DNA of 64,000 bases from Parapristionchus giblindavisi (taxonomy: Eukaryota > Nematoda > Chromadorea > Rhabditida > Diplogasteridae), in assembly GCA_943737045.1 (NCBI GenBank), contig CALSFV010000222.1, positions 992,001-1,056,000 on the forward strand, read 5' to 3'. Both the position numbers and the translations under genes were made by a program. The first letter of the stretch is position 1; each line of letters begins with the position of its first letter. Below the pieces are notes generated by a model. The model saw only the letters and a list, made by a program, of their open reading frames with translations. It did no database searches and had not been told where the DNA came from. Shown here piece after piece: positions 49,201-61,367 of this stretch.

Positions 49201-51551
49201 TGTCAAAATATCACAATGAACTGGGCAATCCGATAGATCGATGAATTCGAGCTGAGGCCAGAATGGTTCATCCGACTCCATTTGTTGCAAATGAGATAAG
49301 AATATCATTCCCATCGTGATCTTGCTGAAAAGTATGCGAATCATTGTCTGAATTCCTTGTAAACTATACCGGGACCCAAAAGAATAGAATTTACTGCAAA
49401 AATGGATTCATGATGATCAAGGAAATCTTTTTTGGATTTTTCTCAAGCATTTTTTACCACATTTAAAAGGAGTGTGAAAATGGAGTCATTTGCTTGTGGC
49501 CATAGGAAAAGCTCGTTTTTTCACGATTTTCGTCTTTTGGATTTTTTTAGATCACGACTCACTTCGAAAACTTCGGTATTTTTGAAAAAAAATGGATTTA
49601 TGAATTCACGAAAAAGCCACTGCGGTTCAAAATGTATGACCGAGCTTCCCGTTTTCAAAAGGGCGCCATTTTTTTATGATGTCAATATTTTCATCATTCT
49701 TGATCATAGCGATCAATACGCAGAGACAGTGAAAAGAGATATTCTCACCCTGGGTCGTCGTACATCATTCCACTCAAATCGACCGATCTCAGTTTAGAGA
49801 GGGACTTGAAAGTCTCCATTGTTTGATCGATTAGAGAAGTGGTTAAATGGCGTAATGACAGTATCTCCAGATTGGGTAAACCCTTCAGTGGTGATATATC
49901 AGAAACATTATCGCAACCTGTAATATCCAAGTGCCGTAGACCGGGAACGCTCTGAAATATTATTTGAAATTAAACCTTCTAAACCGTTTTCCACCAATGA
50001 AACTACCAAAACTATGACATGGATCTCGTGTAATAATGAAAGAAGTAATACGACAGTCTAACATTTTCACTCACCCATTTGGATAATCATTATTTATGAT
50101 TAATTAAACAAGGATCATCCAAATCGGTGAGCGAAAATTTTAAACTGGCGGAAAAAGTTCTCATTTTCCTACGTTTTACAAGAGATCTGTAATAATAAAA
50201 ACTAGACATTTCTGCAGCCCACGATTACGAACGATTACGATTACGGATCTAATGAGCATAATCAACAAGAAGTTACTCCCGCTCTTTCATCAACCCCTTA
50301 GCCTAGTGGTAAGAGTGCGGACTAGTGATCCCGTGGTCGCGGGTTCGAATCCTATTGCCGAACTTTTCTATTTTCAAAAGTGTGTCTTTCTCCTGCTACC
50401 GCAAGATAATCCTTTCATGATCAATAGGCTGAATCTACATGAAACAAATGCAGCATGTAACTAAAATTCGCGTCATTTCAAGAAAAAAAAATTAAATTAA
50501 ATTTGTAAAAAAATAAACCTGTGCAATATAAGTGAGTAGATCGTTGTCCATCACGTCTGCGTCCATAAGAGATAGCGAATTCAAATTTACGAAATTTTCG
50601 AGCTGCAAAATCAAAGAGATTCAGACAAACCTCAGTGAGTTTACGTAATCCAATTTTCCGAAAATAATGTAGGAAGAAAATTTATATACGTTTTTATTTA
50701 TTTTTCTTACATTATTTTTTAATAAATGTGACAAATGATAAAATAAATTTCGTGACTACCTTCATATCAAATCTATTTTTGAGAATAAAACCCGAGCCTG
50801 ACACAAGTCGCAGATCTCTCAGAGTCGTTCTCAGTAACTCTGACCCCTTGATAATATCGATTATATCATCTTCGATCACTTTAATTAAGATTTTAAACTA
50901 GTTATTCATTAACAGTAATGTCAACCTTTAAGACCAAAAGACACGATCAGTTTCTCCAGTGGATGAAGCAAAAAATCGGCGAGCTGTTCACAATTGAAAT
51001 CCGATATTTGAATGTACGCCTGAAATCGGAAAAATCATCCCTCGAATTGATGTGACTGCGCGGGCATGGACACTAATCCAGTTGCTCTTCACCGATTAAT
51101 ACTCTCTCGTTAGAGGAAATGACAGCGTTTCTTCAACATAAGGGTCATTGAAAAGTTGGCAAAATGACAAAATACGGTATGGTGCGCCATTATGCAATCT
51201 CATCGTATGCTCTGTTTCACTTTTACGTACTCTCGCTCTTTTTTCATTTTTGCCTATTTTCATGCAAAACAGGGGGTTAGTGAACGGTATATGCGAATAA
51301 GAAAAAATAAGTGAGAGGAGGCAAAATATCGTTACCTCTGTGATGTAAAATCTTCGACAATCAAGTTGTTCCAAAGTGCTACATTTGACTTCCCCTTTTA
51401 CGTCCATGTGCTTGACAATTGCATTCGATACGTTAGCTGGCAATCTTGTATTGAATTGAGGGCATTGTTGATTGTGAAGAAGATGGGCAAGACGAGAGAT
51501 GGTAATATTGAATAGGCTTATGCGAGTTGCTTCCGCAAAAAAATCACACAT
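43288..51551 (-). CDS. Z4: ZYG-11/ZER-1-like protein, 14 exons, about 584 aa
   Basis: Exons in minus-strand order: 51336-51551, 50926-51019, 50760-50878, 50519-50602, 49749-49951, 49158-49324, 48139-48302, 47742-47843, 45454-45563, 45251-45366, 44892-44989, 44295-44317, 43877-44042, 43288-43380. Same layout as Z3: N-terminal segment, LRRs, armadillo-like C-terminal part. All splice dinucleotides are kept and no stop is seen. The first exon is Z1-type (MCDFFAEATRISLF, DVKGEVK) where Z3 has the Z2-type. Exons 3-14 are nearly identical to Z3 (for example T to S in the microexon). With S6 this is the most intact unit of the array. Confidence 0.7.
46839..47328. mobile_element. 490-bp fold-back element in Z4 intron (mirror copy)
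   Basis: Inverted partner of 29888-30377 within palindrome 2, at the same intron position, flanked by TTTCTAT on both sides. It was therefore inserted before the two arms separated. Confidence 0.75.
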
Positions 51552-52757
51552 CTGAAAGTTTTTTTTCTCGCAAAAAGGGGTTGAATACACGGAAAATGTA
51601 ATATTTTCATATAAAATAATGCATAATCGTCAGAAGAGATACAGTATCTCTTAGTGAATCATATGAAAAGATGGAATATTTGGTATTTACAGAAGTTGAA
51701 TAAATTATCAAATTAATGAGTAAAGATTGAACAATGTGATAAAATGTAACAAGATACAGCTAGTTAGAGGACTGAACATAAAGATGGGTGTGCGGTGCAG
51801 GGCACCTCTTTTGCATTCACTCAAGACCACGCCTACAAACTACAATATAGCCTGTTGGGATATGAAACCTATGCTGCGACTTTTCCAATGAGATGTAGAT
51901 GTAACCAAAGCAATCATAGAATGAGCTTTTAAAGCTGGATACAAGAACGCGACCTCTTCTTATAGTACACTCTCTCTTCACACCCACAGTCTACAGTCTC
52001 TTTTTCTCTGTGTCTCTTCCCGTAACTTGGAGGGAGGTCTGCTCTCTCAGGTCACATATAAAGCAGCGTGATCAAGAGAGGTGAGGGTGAATAAGGGTCG
52101 GTGAATAACGGTTAAAGGGCGAAAATGATTGATGAGGTGATTAATTCAAACTATCGTAATCCTAAAGCAATATTCGCATGTTTTTAGTACGGTAGTATGA
52201 CTCATGGGAAGCCAACTTCTTCGGTCATCTCCAAACAGCCTGGCGATCTTCTCGGATTTGTGAAATCGAAGACGCGCATATGAAGATCAACGTCGGTGTT
52301 CTGGGACTGTCGGAAGTAAGAAGAGCTTTTTCCCCATGCACATCAGAGTTCTACTCTTGATAAATGTGTTTTAAATCGTAAATCGTAAAAATCGTAAGTA
52401 CGACCTTTATTGATTTTTTCCAGATAGCATCGACAGAGAATTGGGTCAGCGCTCTCTCACTTTTCGTACTCCTTCTCTTTTTTCGCTCCACCTTTTCCCC
52501 TGTTAAACCATGACCGCTCTCGAAAAAAGCGTGGGATATTCCTGTAAAGCCACAACCCTAATTAATCTTACTCTCCGCTCTGGCAATGCTCTCTCGTAGA
52601 CAAAGAAAGCGAGAGAGCGTTGCCAGAGAGGAGAGTAAAATTCGATTAGGATGCGTCCTTAAATGCTCCTTTGTTCTGTCTCGTAATCTTCTCATTTGTA
52701 GTCCCATTTCTCCATTCATTTTCAGTATTCATCCCAGCTCTGACTGGCCGACTTCTC
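51552..52757. promoter_or_regulatory. Shared spacer between divergent Z4 and S6
   Basis: 1206 bp, near-identical to 3010-4177 apart from 38 bp that Z1-S1 has lost. Contains the endonuclease remnant at 52205-52327 and the inverted repeat at 52568-52638. Promoter function inferred from geometry only. Confidence 0.35.
52205..52327 (+). mobile_element. Non-LTR retrotransposon endonuclease fragment
   Basis: An open stretch of about 40 codons including MKINVGVLGLSEVRR, the start of an AP-type endonuclease as in RTE- or CR1-like elements. Cut off at both ends. The Z1-S1 copy (about 3657-3740) lacks 38 bp and is frameshifted. Confidence 0.5.
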
Positions 52758-54270
52758 ATGATGAAAAGAAATTCTTCTCGTAGAAACGATTCGTGAGTTT
52801 GATCTTTGAACTTTGATCTCTAATCTCTAATCTTACAGGAAGAAAAACAATGCTAGATACGGTATTAGCTCGGACTCCGATCAACCTTCCTATCAAGTGG
52901 AGGAGAACAGCGAGGGAGAACTTGTAAGGATCAAAAGATCAAAGATCAAATTAAGGAGCTTAGTCTTTCACTTTAGGTTAACTACCAATACAACCTCAAA
53001 TGGCCTCAGAAGCTCTCTAAGAAGAAGGTGAGACTGAAATTTGTGGGCGGGACTTATGAATTAATCGATAATTTTAGACTGATTACGTGTCCATAACCAA
53101 ATCTTCTGATACATCTGGAAGAGAGCGAGACTCTCTGAAGGTAAGAGTGCAAAGATCAAAGATCGTATTTATTCGTTATAGTTCATCGACACGCCCAGTG
53201 AGTACGAGAGACGGGAGAAGGTTTGTGCATATTGTAGCTTGTGATAATTTAATAAATCGATAATTCAGAATGCGCAGTACATTCGTCTCGATACTTCCAA
53301 TAATCCGGTGAGAGGGGGCGTGGTCAATTGTGGGCTTGGCTTACCATGAACTACACTACAGACGATGTACGAGAATTTCACCAATAGTAGCGAGTCACTG
53401 AGCGCTATATCGAATGAGTCCATTCATAAGTATCCCTTCATGACTGACAGAAATGATCAGCCCATCATTATTGATTCTCGCATCTACGATACGGTAAGGA
53501 TACGGTACATCTACCGTAACCTAATAAATAATAATTCAGAGATCTGAGATGTGTCGTAAGCAGGATGTAGTCAGCGAGGTTGAATCCATCTCTGATATGG
53601 TGGGAGTACCGTAGTCCTAGGGTACCGTAACCTGATGGATACTGTAACCGCATCTTTCAGTCCACCGTACCTTCCGATGATGTCTCCCGTCATTATGTGG
53701 GTGTTTGCTCGAAGAAACGTGTGGAGAAGAAGCTGAAGTAGGTCCAAAATCAACCAAAAAATGTTGTCCATGAAGTGATATTGGAAACGAATGTCAGAGT
53801 ATCTGTAGATAAGAAAACTAGGCTCTTGATATGATTAATAACGAATAATATTTATTGATCTTTGATCTTTGACCTAGGTCCGGAGAGTTTTTGATCTATT
53901 ACGAGAAACCCAGTGGTTCATCTATTCCACTCACCATCGACCTCAAACTTGCCTACATGAGCTCGAATAATACGGTAATCCATATTCAATCAATCGATAA
54001 ATCGATCAATAAATTAATCAATCAATAATATCACTTCAGATCTACCACTTCCCCATTAAAAGTTTCGAGAGAAGCGGTGAGAAGTACTTTGTTGTCATGC
54101 AGAACACTCATGAGGCCAAGACGGTAACGATCAATAATCAATAATTAAAATCGATAATCAATCAATAATTTCAGTTCCCAAGTGTTCACTCGCTCGTGAA
54201 GCACTATCACACCTACGCTGATGTTGATCCGAAGTCCGGAAGAATGGAGACATTTAAAGTTCCATACTAA
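52758..54270 (+). CDS. S6: SH2-domain protein, full-length, mosaic of S1 and S2 types
   Basis: All 12 exons present: start 52758-52760, TAA at 54268-54270, no stop inside. Exons 1-7 and their introns follow S1. From exon 8 (VSEVESISDM) sequence follows S2/S3, although exon 10 again has the S1-type PSG. The intron 9 region (53785-53830) differs from every other copy. Intron 8 starts GTGGGA instead of GTAGGA. The SH2 domain has HYVGVCSKKRVEKKL, GEFLIYYEK (no FLVR Arg) and FPSVHSLVKHYHTY. Partner of Z4; the third D frame follows. Confidence 0.7.
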
Positions 54271-54436
54271 AAATGGGCGGAGTCTGTATTCACCGTAGTG
54301 ATACACTTTGGCCCCTTGCCCCATCCATCTTTGCCCCTTATCCCCGGACCCTTTAATGATAAAGGATTGAACTGGGATTTAAATCGATAATTTAAATCGT
54401 CCAATCTGATACAGTAAATACGTATATAAAAACATT

Positions 54437-55474
54437 ATGGTCTACCGTAGTTGTAATATCCAAGTAGAAAATGCTCGTCTCGCTCCCACACTTGTTGATG
54501 GTATGCTAGAGTCCAAAGGCAGTGCTAATCTGCACATGTGCTACCGTGCACCGCCCGAACCCATGGCCATACTGGTAGGTGTTACTGTACTTTATTGGCT
54601 ACTGTGCATACTGTACTCGTATATTATTGATATCTTGTACTACTGGATATTATCATTTTTATACACACATTACTGCATGCTGCGTTCCTGCGGAGTATGA
54701 CTTTACGCGTCACGGACGGGACACACAAGCCAAAAGGACGTACGCCCCTTTTGCCACATGCACATCAAAGTTCAAAAAAACTACGGTATTAAGCGGCATT
54801 GCTAAATGCAGAAACGCTAATCTAGAGGCGGAATTTTCAAAAATATTCGTAAATTAGCAAAAAATCGTACTGAATAAATGCACAAAAAAATTAATTTCGT
54901 AGTCGTGAGAGCTAGCCGAAAGCTGTTGTCTTCAAATTAGGCGGAACTATAGGTCTGCAAGATATTTGAATATGCAAAATCTTAATAATTGTCGTATTCA
55001 CAGAGATTTCACGCATATAGCGAAATATAGGACTTTTCACTGCATTTAGCAAACTTCGTATTGCCAATACTCTTATTTCTTCTCTATTTTTTCCAATACA
55101 ATTTAGATTGTTTCAGTGTTCAGCCTCATCAAAGATTTAAGCGAAATAAATTCATGAAACTACAAAATTTTGAAGAAACAAAAATAATTCCGGATCTGCG
55201 AATTAGGGGTTCCTAAAACGCGCGGTGGCGTGCATATAGTGTGCGGCAATTTGCTGACCCGCCTTTGTCCCGTCCGTGGCGTCGTCGTGCCCGCGTTTCG
55301 GACGCGATCGCGGTAGCCCTCCGCGTCGCGTTCCGTCTTGTACCGCGTGCGGCGCGTCCGGATACATATCAACGGCGGCTCTGCACGATCATATCTTTGA
55401 ATGTGCTAAACTCATGCGGCAAACGAGTAACACAGGAGATTTGTAATAGGCGATCTTCAGTCAGTTTCAGTTGA
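54437..55474 (+). pseudogene. D (copy 4): reading frame interrupted by a 568-bp element
   Basis: First part 54437-54574 matches the copies at 20782 and 22603. The GC-rich second part begins near 54695 and is split at 54711 by a TIR element, resuming at 55283. Its end also differs (RRSSVSFS then stop). If D is a gene, this copy is broken. Confidence 0.4.
54711..55278. mobile_element. 568-bp TIR element, 4-bp TSD GCGT
   Basis: Ends CACGGACGGGACA and its complement. GCGT at 54707-54710 and 55279-55282. Copies 2 and 3 read ACGCGTCGTCGTGCC with one GCGT, giving an exact empty site. No coding capacity; the superfamily is unclear (4-bp TSDs are uncommon). Confidence 0.8.
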
Positions 55475-56432
55475 TAAAGAAGATTAGTAATCAATCCTAG
55501 TGATCAAAGATCTTTCCAGACCATATCTGTGTATACTATTCTTTCATCAATTTGTCTGTACGTACCTATCAGTATTTCGTCCTTGATTCATCACTGTACT
55601 GTACCTATGCCACTTCGTATCTCAGTTTTGTAAAGATGTAGATGAGAGATCATGACAGAAGAGAATGTAATATAGTGAATAAACATAATTTTTCATTTTA
55701 TCTCTTGATTATCTTGCTAAGTCGTAGCGCTACAGGTTGAAGGAAGAGAAGTAAATCGTTTAAAAACGCTCAAAATTCGGGATCAAATTTATGCAGATTG
55801 TAGGATTATGTCACTGATGAGTAGCGTAAGAAGTAAAAGAATTATCTTCAACATGCAATACCAAATTAGGAAATTTCAAGAATGAAAAAAACGAGGACAT
55901 TTGAAAAAGAGGAAATTACTAATGTTCGGAGAAGTTTGATCTTTACGTTTACAGTATACATAAATATTACTTTAAAATTACCGCAATCCATTTCAACATA
56001 ACCATTCGTGTACATCAATACCGTAATAGTTAGTTCACTTTTTACATTTCCACTATTTTTCTTTTATTCTTTTTTTTGCTATTGCTTCTCCCAACTTTGT
56101 TAGTTTAACCTCGTATATTCTTAAGGCTACCTCGTGCCTCTTTTCACGATTGCCGTCTAACGTGTTCACGGATGTGCTCATCTTCACTCTGGATGGCTTC
56201 GTCATCTTCGTTGCCCCCCTGCAATCATCTCGTTCCTAATTCTTCCGGTGAGAATTTTTTCAAGCACGTTCATGAATTCATTTGTAAGCGTATTCGAAGA
56301 GCCTTCAGAGATTAAATTCGCCTAGGTTTCAAAATTACGCAAAAGTAGTGTTAATCGCATTTTAATGAGGGGGTTCTGGAATGTTAGTCTAAATCCCATG
56401 CATTTTAACAACATGTCTTCAGGCTGTCGTGG
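55475..56432. other. End of amplified block and transition to single-copy DNA
   Basis: 55490-55681 continues the palindrome 1 arm; 55682-56165 equals the palindrome 1 spacer in reverse orientation. From about 56166 on nothing matches the rest of the window. No gene seen. Confidence 0.6.
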
Positions 56433-56783
56433 TCACGTGCATTGGAATCCGGTGTGATGTCGAGAGAGGATTAGGGACCGAGACTGCACTTCACTGAATG
56501 TATTATGGAAATACTTATGGATAGTAAACAGGTATTGTCTAAAATTGGCCCCTGTCGGATGCTTGCTACTGTTGTTTCTTGTGACATTTGTTTTGATGTT
56601 AAATGCTATTGAGATAACCAAAACTGATATCAGAGAACATCTGACAATGAGGATGGAAATGATTACTAATGGATCAACCCACAACTTCTTGCGATAGCCA
56701 ATGAATGATTCTGCAGGGTATGTCTTCATGCCCTCGAGCATCTTCCTGTCTTGGCGATCTCTCCTGCCAACTCCACCCAGCAC
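56433..56783 (-). CDS. Possible membrane protein exon, 116 codons, doubtful
   Basis: An open frame with a clear hydrophobic stretch (LVIISILIVRCSLISVLVIS) followed by NVT and NSS, possible glycosylation sites. ATG and stop lie in plain sequence; no splice sites support it. Could be a small single-pass protein or chance. Confidence 0.22.
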   Translation of the reverse strand: MLGGVGRRDRQDRKMLEGMKTYPAESFIGYRKKLWVDPLVIISILIVRCSLISVLVISIAFNIKTNVTRNNSSKHPTGANFRQYLFTIHKYFHNTFSEVQSRSLILSRHHTGFQCT

Positions 56784-58185
56784 TCATTGGTCGGGAATTG
56801 AGCCTATGCTCTGCTGGACAGTGGACGCTACTGGATACTGAGTTGGATGTGGCAAGAATTGATCGTGGTGGTGCGTGATTTAAATCTTACTTAACACTGA
56901 GCACTCGTTTCGAATTTGTGATTAGGGATTACTTACTACGTTGTTTAGATGACGGATCGGGTGGATACCCTTGACAAGACGCAAAAGCCTTATGGAATTG
57001 ATCAGTGTCGAAAGTAAATTGAGGGAGTGCCAAGAGCACATAGATAACGACGTCACTACGATCTACAATCTGTTCTTTTCCTCGTCAGGTTCGAACTTCC
57101 TTATGTGGCTCCTATCTTGTCTGGTGTTCAAAAATCGGTGGAAAGATCATTCTTATTTTTTTCTTTTCGTAACTTTTGAATATGCTTTTCGTCAAGGGAG
57201 AGCCTTTGCCAAATTCCACAAACATGAATTTTAATGACAAGTTCTTAATCGTTGAATGTGTGAGCATGTTACAGGATTCTTTGTATCGTCATTTTTTGGT
57301 GTCACTCCTGCTATGAGTCGTCTAGCGATCTACCGACGGCCTCATCGCACAATCTTCTTACACATCGCTCATCATACCATCCCTGATACTTCGACCTTAA
57401 ATACGTTATCAACGCCGATGATAATTTGACGATCGTATATGATGTTGGTCTGCATTCCCCTCTAAGCGGGATTCATCAAGTCTTATCGTCAAACTCCTTT
57501 TTCTTTCGAAAGAATAAAGATATTTGTTTCGTAATGTCTGAAGTCGGTATCCAAGCCCGCGAAGTTAAATGGGCGGACCTAGAATCACTATATATACAGG
57601 GTTACTCAGAAAGGGGCGGAGCTATGCATCGGTATACAAATACGGGTGTGTTGGAGAATATGTAGATCGTTTGACAATCGAACCGGCCGGTTGGTCGGCA
57701 TGAAGGTTCGATCCCCAAAGATGGCTAGCGAAAAGAAGAGTCTCAAAAATTGACCCGTATATTTTTGCTATTTTTATTGACGTATTTCCGCTCCCCCTAC
57801 GTTAACTTCTGGTGTGCGACAGATGCACCGTAGAATGATCGTGAACTAACTTATTTTCCTCACTTATCTCGATTATATTTAAAATATATAGATAAAGACT
57901 ACAGTTTACTTGAGTTTATGTCATTTTTGAATGCACCCCTGTCAATGACATGGCCTATGGCATGAATGGTAGATCTGTGATAAATTTAATCCATATAGTA
58001 AATATAATAATACCAGTACAAACTGAAACAAAACGGGAACGATCACGAGATTCAAACACACACAGAACAAAAGAAGACATCGAAAGCATCGGTAGATCAG
58101 ACATGGGGTCGATATACTCTCATAGTACACAATCAATCAATAGATAGACAGACTACAGTATCCCTGGCGCATGGTACTGTATCAC
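56784..58185. other. Stretch without a supportable gene
   Basis: Some open frames (56971-57234, 57426-57665) lack clear coding character. At 57690-57716 GGCCGGTTGGTCGGC and GGTTCGATCCC resemble pol III boxes but are too close together for a tRNA; possibly a SINE fragment. Confidence 0.4.
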
Positions 58186-60553
58186 TTAGGTGAATGAGAT
58201 CTTCTCAGGAGGCAAATGTCCAATGTCTCCGATCGATCGAAGTGAGACTCTTCCGTCGGGTCGAATCACAAGGATGGTGATGGAACTATTACCGAGAGAC
58301 ATACGAAGCCATCCCTCTGGTGGGAATTGAAGAGCTCTGAATATTATATACATTAAATTGTATTATATGTGTCATCCTCATCTCCAATCCACCTAATTTA
58401 TTTATTTACTCTCTACCGTGTTTCTTGTACACACATAAATTAGTATAATAATCAATAGAATGAATTTAAATTATGTATGCTAACCATGTTGAACTCTTTC
58501 ACGCGTCAAAATCCTAGCGACAATTATTAGGTGCATTCACGTATAAAGGTTTTGAAGTTATTTTTTTGCACATGAAGATCCTTCCATATTATTAAAATAC
58601 AAATTATCGATTACCTGCAGACGAAGTACCGAATGACGTTAGCGTGACAGACAATGACCTACAAACAATCAATATTCATCAGTTACCGTATACCAAGAAG
58701 GTACCGTACCTCAGTGGAATCTTTCTTCTGCTTGGGAGACGCTCGGTGAATGAACTTACGGAAGGCAGCCTCGATGCGTGAGCCTTCCGAGAAGAACTTC
58801 TCAACATATCGATTGATTAGGAATACTGGGAAACGTATATCGATTATCGACTGATTAATATTGATTAAGAATATTGCGAAAACGTTCACGACTTCATCCA
58901 CAAATTCTTCTATTTTACAACATTAGCCCACTCCAAACAATCTAATAGGATACTGTAACCATTACAGTATTCCAAGCTACAGTATTACATGATCACCTTA
59001 GCATGAGGACGCCAGTGTCCAACGGGCGGCTCTGGCGGATACGGTGCGCCCTCCTCGAGAATGGAGTCGCTGCTGCGAGGAATCGATGCGGGCAGTTGCT
59101 CTGAACAACGAGAACGTCAATCGATAACGCAACGTGACTACCGTAATCAATCGATAACGATACATATATACCGTAATCAATCAATAATAGCAACCAAATC
59201 GATAATATTTGCCGTACCCAGGATGAGATTGGCAGTCTCCGTAGCCCTGGTCATTGTGGACATGGTGACGTGCGTGTAGGGTTCAGCCGAACTGAGAGCG
59301 GCCAGTCGCTTGCCGACAAGGACCTGCGATTTATAATTTTTGATTGTATTACGTCGTCTTCGAAAGTTTTTAACTAATTTTTTGACTAATTTTGTAATTT
59401 AAAAATGACATTTACCGTTTTTAAACTTTCTATTCCCTTTGACAATATGAGAAGATTACGCGTTAATGAGATCTCAATTTTAGAGATAAACTATCTAACA
59501 TAACGTTGAATGTGCTAACAAATAACTACGGTAAATACAGAAACATTGGTCCCAAGTGGAATTATTGTAAATCAATCAATAAATCTATACCGCTTGTTCT
59601 CGTCCCAATTGAGTAAGAGGATGAGGTTGGGTCTCCATATCGTACTGTCCATGACGAATCAATATCACGGTACGTGTCGTGGTCGGAGTCACCTGAACTG
59701 GATCTTGAGACGATTACTCGAAAGAAAAGGGATACGGTACCTCCTTGATCATCTTCTGACGTTCCTCATCAGACGCCGCCGCGTACTTCTTCTCATTGAC
59801 GAGTGAGAGTGGGTCCCGGCTGGAATAAATAAATAAATAAATAATATTTTATCACTGATTAAAACATGATCTGTATACTTCAACAAGGTACCATGCAAAG
59901 CAAAAAGAGACTTAACAAATGTAAATGTGTAAAAATTTACAGTTCTTTGGTTCTAGACCACGTCAAAGTTAAAGTCTACTATACAGAATATTGATTGAAT
60001 CGATTGATCTACTTACAAGTCCCAGTTGGTGTGCCAGCTGCCACGGGGGAAGGCCGAGTCGAATGTGGACGATGAGTTAGTCCATGAAGCAGAAGCTGTC
60101 GTGACCAGGGCGCTCAACTGAACAACAGCAACTACGACTAGTAGTGAGATCATCAACTCCTCTCGCCTCGAGACAGTTGATCGAGTAAAAACATCGAATA
60201 CACGCTTATTGTACCCTCTTTCATATTCGCTAAAGGTCTCTCAACGCTTTTTCGTTGTCTCACAACTCTTTCGATGTGGCATAGGACAATATACTGTTCG
60301 CTAAGTTTTATAGATTAAATCTGCAAACAATTGCAATGACGATTGGACAACGAAATTCGTAAGGCTTACGATGAACAGCCTCGACGTGGCACACCATAGT
60401 GCTCGTGCACTGTGCAAATCGATGACGAGAAAACAAACCAACCTGTCGAAAAGGAGCTACGTCCTTGGAGAGCTCGTCTCGGTAGATGTAAGCGGTGGTG
60501 GCCGCAGCTCCCAGCGGCACGGCGGTCTTAATCACGCGAGAGAGGACACCCAT
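58186..60553 (-). CDS. pgam-5: PGAM5: mitochondrial Ser/Thr/His protein phosphatase, 9 exons, 295 aa
   Basis: Exons: 60443-60553, 60017-60117, 59741-59819, 59591-59692, 59218-59323, 58997-59100, 58710-58799, 58615-58658, 58186-58336 (888 nt, phases consistent). PGAM5 is a histidine-phosphatase-fold enzyme anchored in mitochondria that dephosphorylates protein Ser/Thr/His and acts in mitophagy and stress signalling. Seen here: a short N-terminal hydrophobic anchor (about 11-24), a WHTNWD motif at 65-70 matching the WDxNWD multimerisation motif, catalytic LIRHGQY (His111), [45 protein letters not shown], and second catalytic His236 in [13 protein letters not shown], ending [13 protein letters not shown]. 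Length fits the family (about 280-290). The exon 7 acceptor is TGTTGAG, unusual for nematodes. Complete and apparently functional. Confidence 0.93.
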
Positions 60554-61367
60554 CCTAAGTTAGAACAGTTATAACGATGGCAATGTCTGTTTTAGGGGAA
60601 AAGATCGATCTAAAGAGTAAACAAATAAAATATGCGTAGACTGATAAGAAAACGTCAACTTGTCATCACCGGGGACGATAGATGCATGCAAAACAATAAT
60701 TCAGAGAGAGTAAAAAGGCGAGAAATACGTGGAAATTTTCAAGAAAATCATGACAGAAAAGGAAAGCCGGAAACCATGAAAAAGCATATATTTGGATTTC
60801 AACAGTATTCTTTTTACCGGTCCCGATCGCGGTCGCAGCATCACGTTCTCTAGTTTTCTTCTTCTTTCTTATCTCGTTTTTGTGATTGCTCGTGCCTTCA
60901 CTAGTCTTAGTCTTTCACAATTAATTTTCTTCCCATTCCATTCTTTTTCTTCCACCAGTGTTCCCTCGAGGCTCTCTATGCGCAAATATTTACTACGATC
61001 TCTCGCTGAACTCTCCCTTCCAAAACTATCTAGCATTCCCTTTTGCTCCCCTTTTGGTCTGTGCTATCCATGCATTAGTAGGTATTCTTGTGCACTTCAA
61101 GGCCCTACCTATTCATTTCAAATCACATCTTTGAGTCACTATAGGTCACGCGCATGATCTATCTATCCCTACTTTCCGTTCCATTTCGCCCTACTCTTGT
61201 TCTCGCTCTATCTGCATCTCGTCATGCCCTCTTTACTCTTGACAAACCGAGTTATGTTTACTGATGCCGCCATGAGCCTGTGGCTTGGCATCGATTTACA
61301 AACCTCCATTTTACATGACTAATACTTTCGCTTTTCCTGATTCCAATCTCACTCTATTACATTCTAG
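60554..61367. other. Upstream of pgam-5; possible 5' part of the next gene
   Basis: Holds the pgam-5 promoter side and unassigned sequence. The plus-strand gene ending at 63805 needs earlier exons, which could lie here, but no frame with matching phase was convincing. Confidence 0.35.

Larger units (their letters stand above)
38120..50905 (-). repeat. Palindrome 2, right arm
   Basis: Inverted copy of 26311-37065 plus the 39578-41606 insertion. It carries S5 and Z4 exons 14 to 3. Past about 50905 the sequence follows the Z1-S1 block rather than Z3. Confidence 0.92.
48553..53560 (+). repeat. Direct duplicate of 1-5000
   Basis: Same orientation and near-identical sequence: offset 48552 at the start, 48542 through the Z exons, 48580 after a 38-bp indel near 52230. 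It includes Z exons 1-6, the divergent spacer and S exons 1-7. The match probably continues left of the window start. Confidence 0.9.

Noticed and set aside
57950..58147. 65-codon open frame downstream of pgam-5
   Set aside because: Open frames exist on both strands here, without splice support or recognisable protein features.
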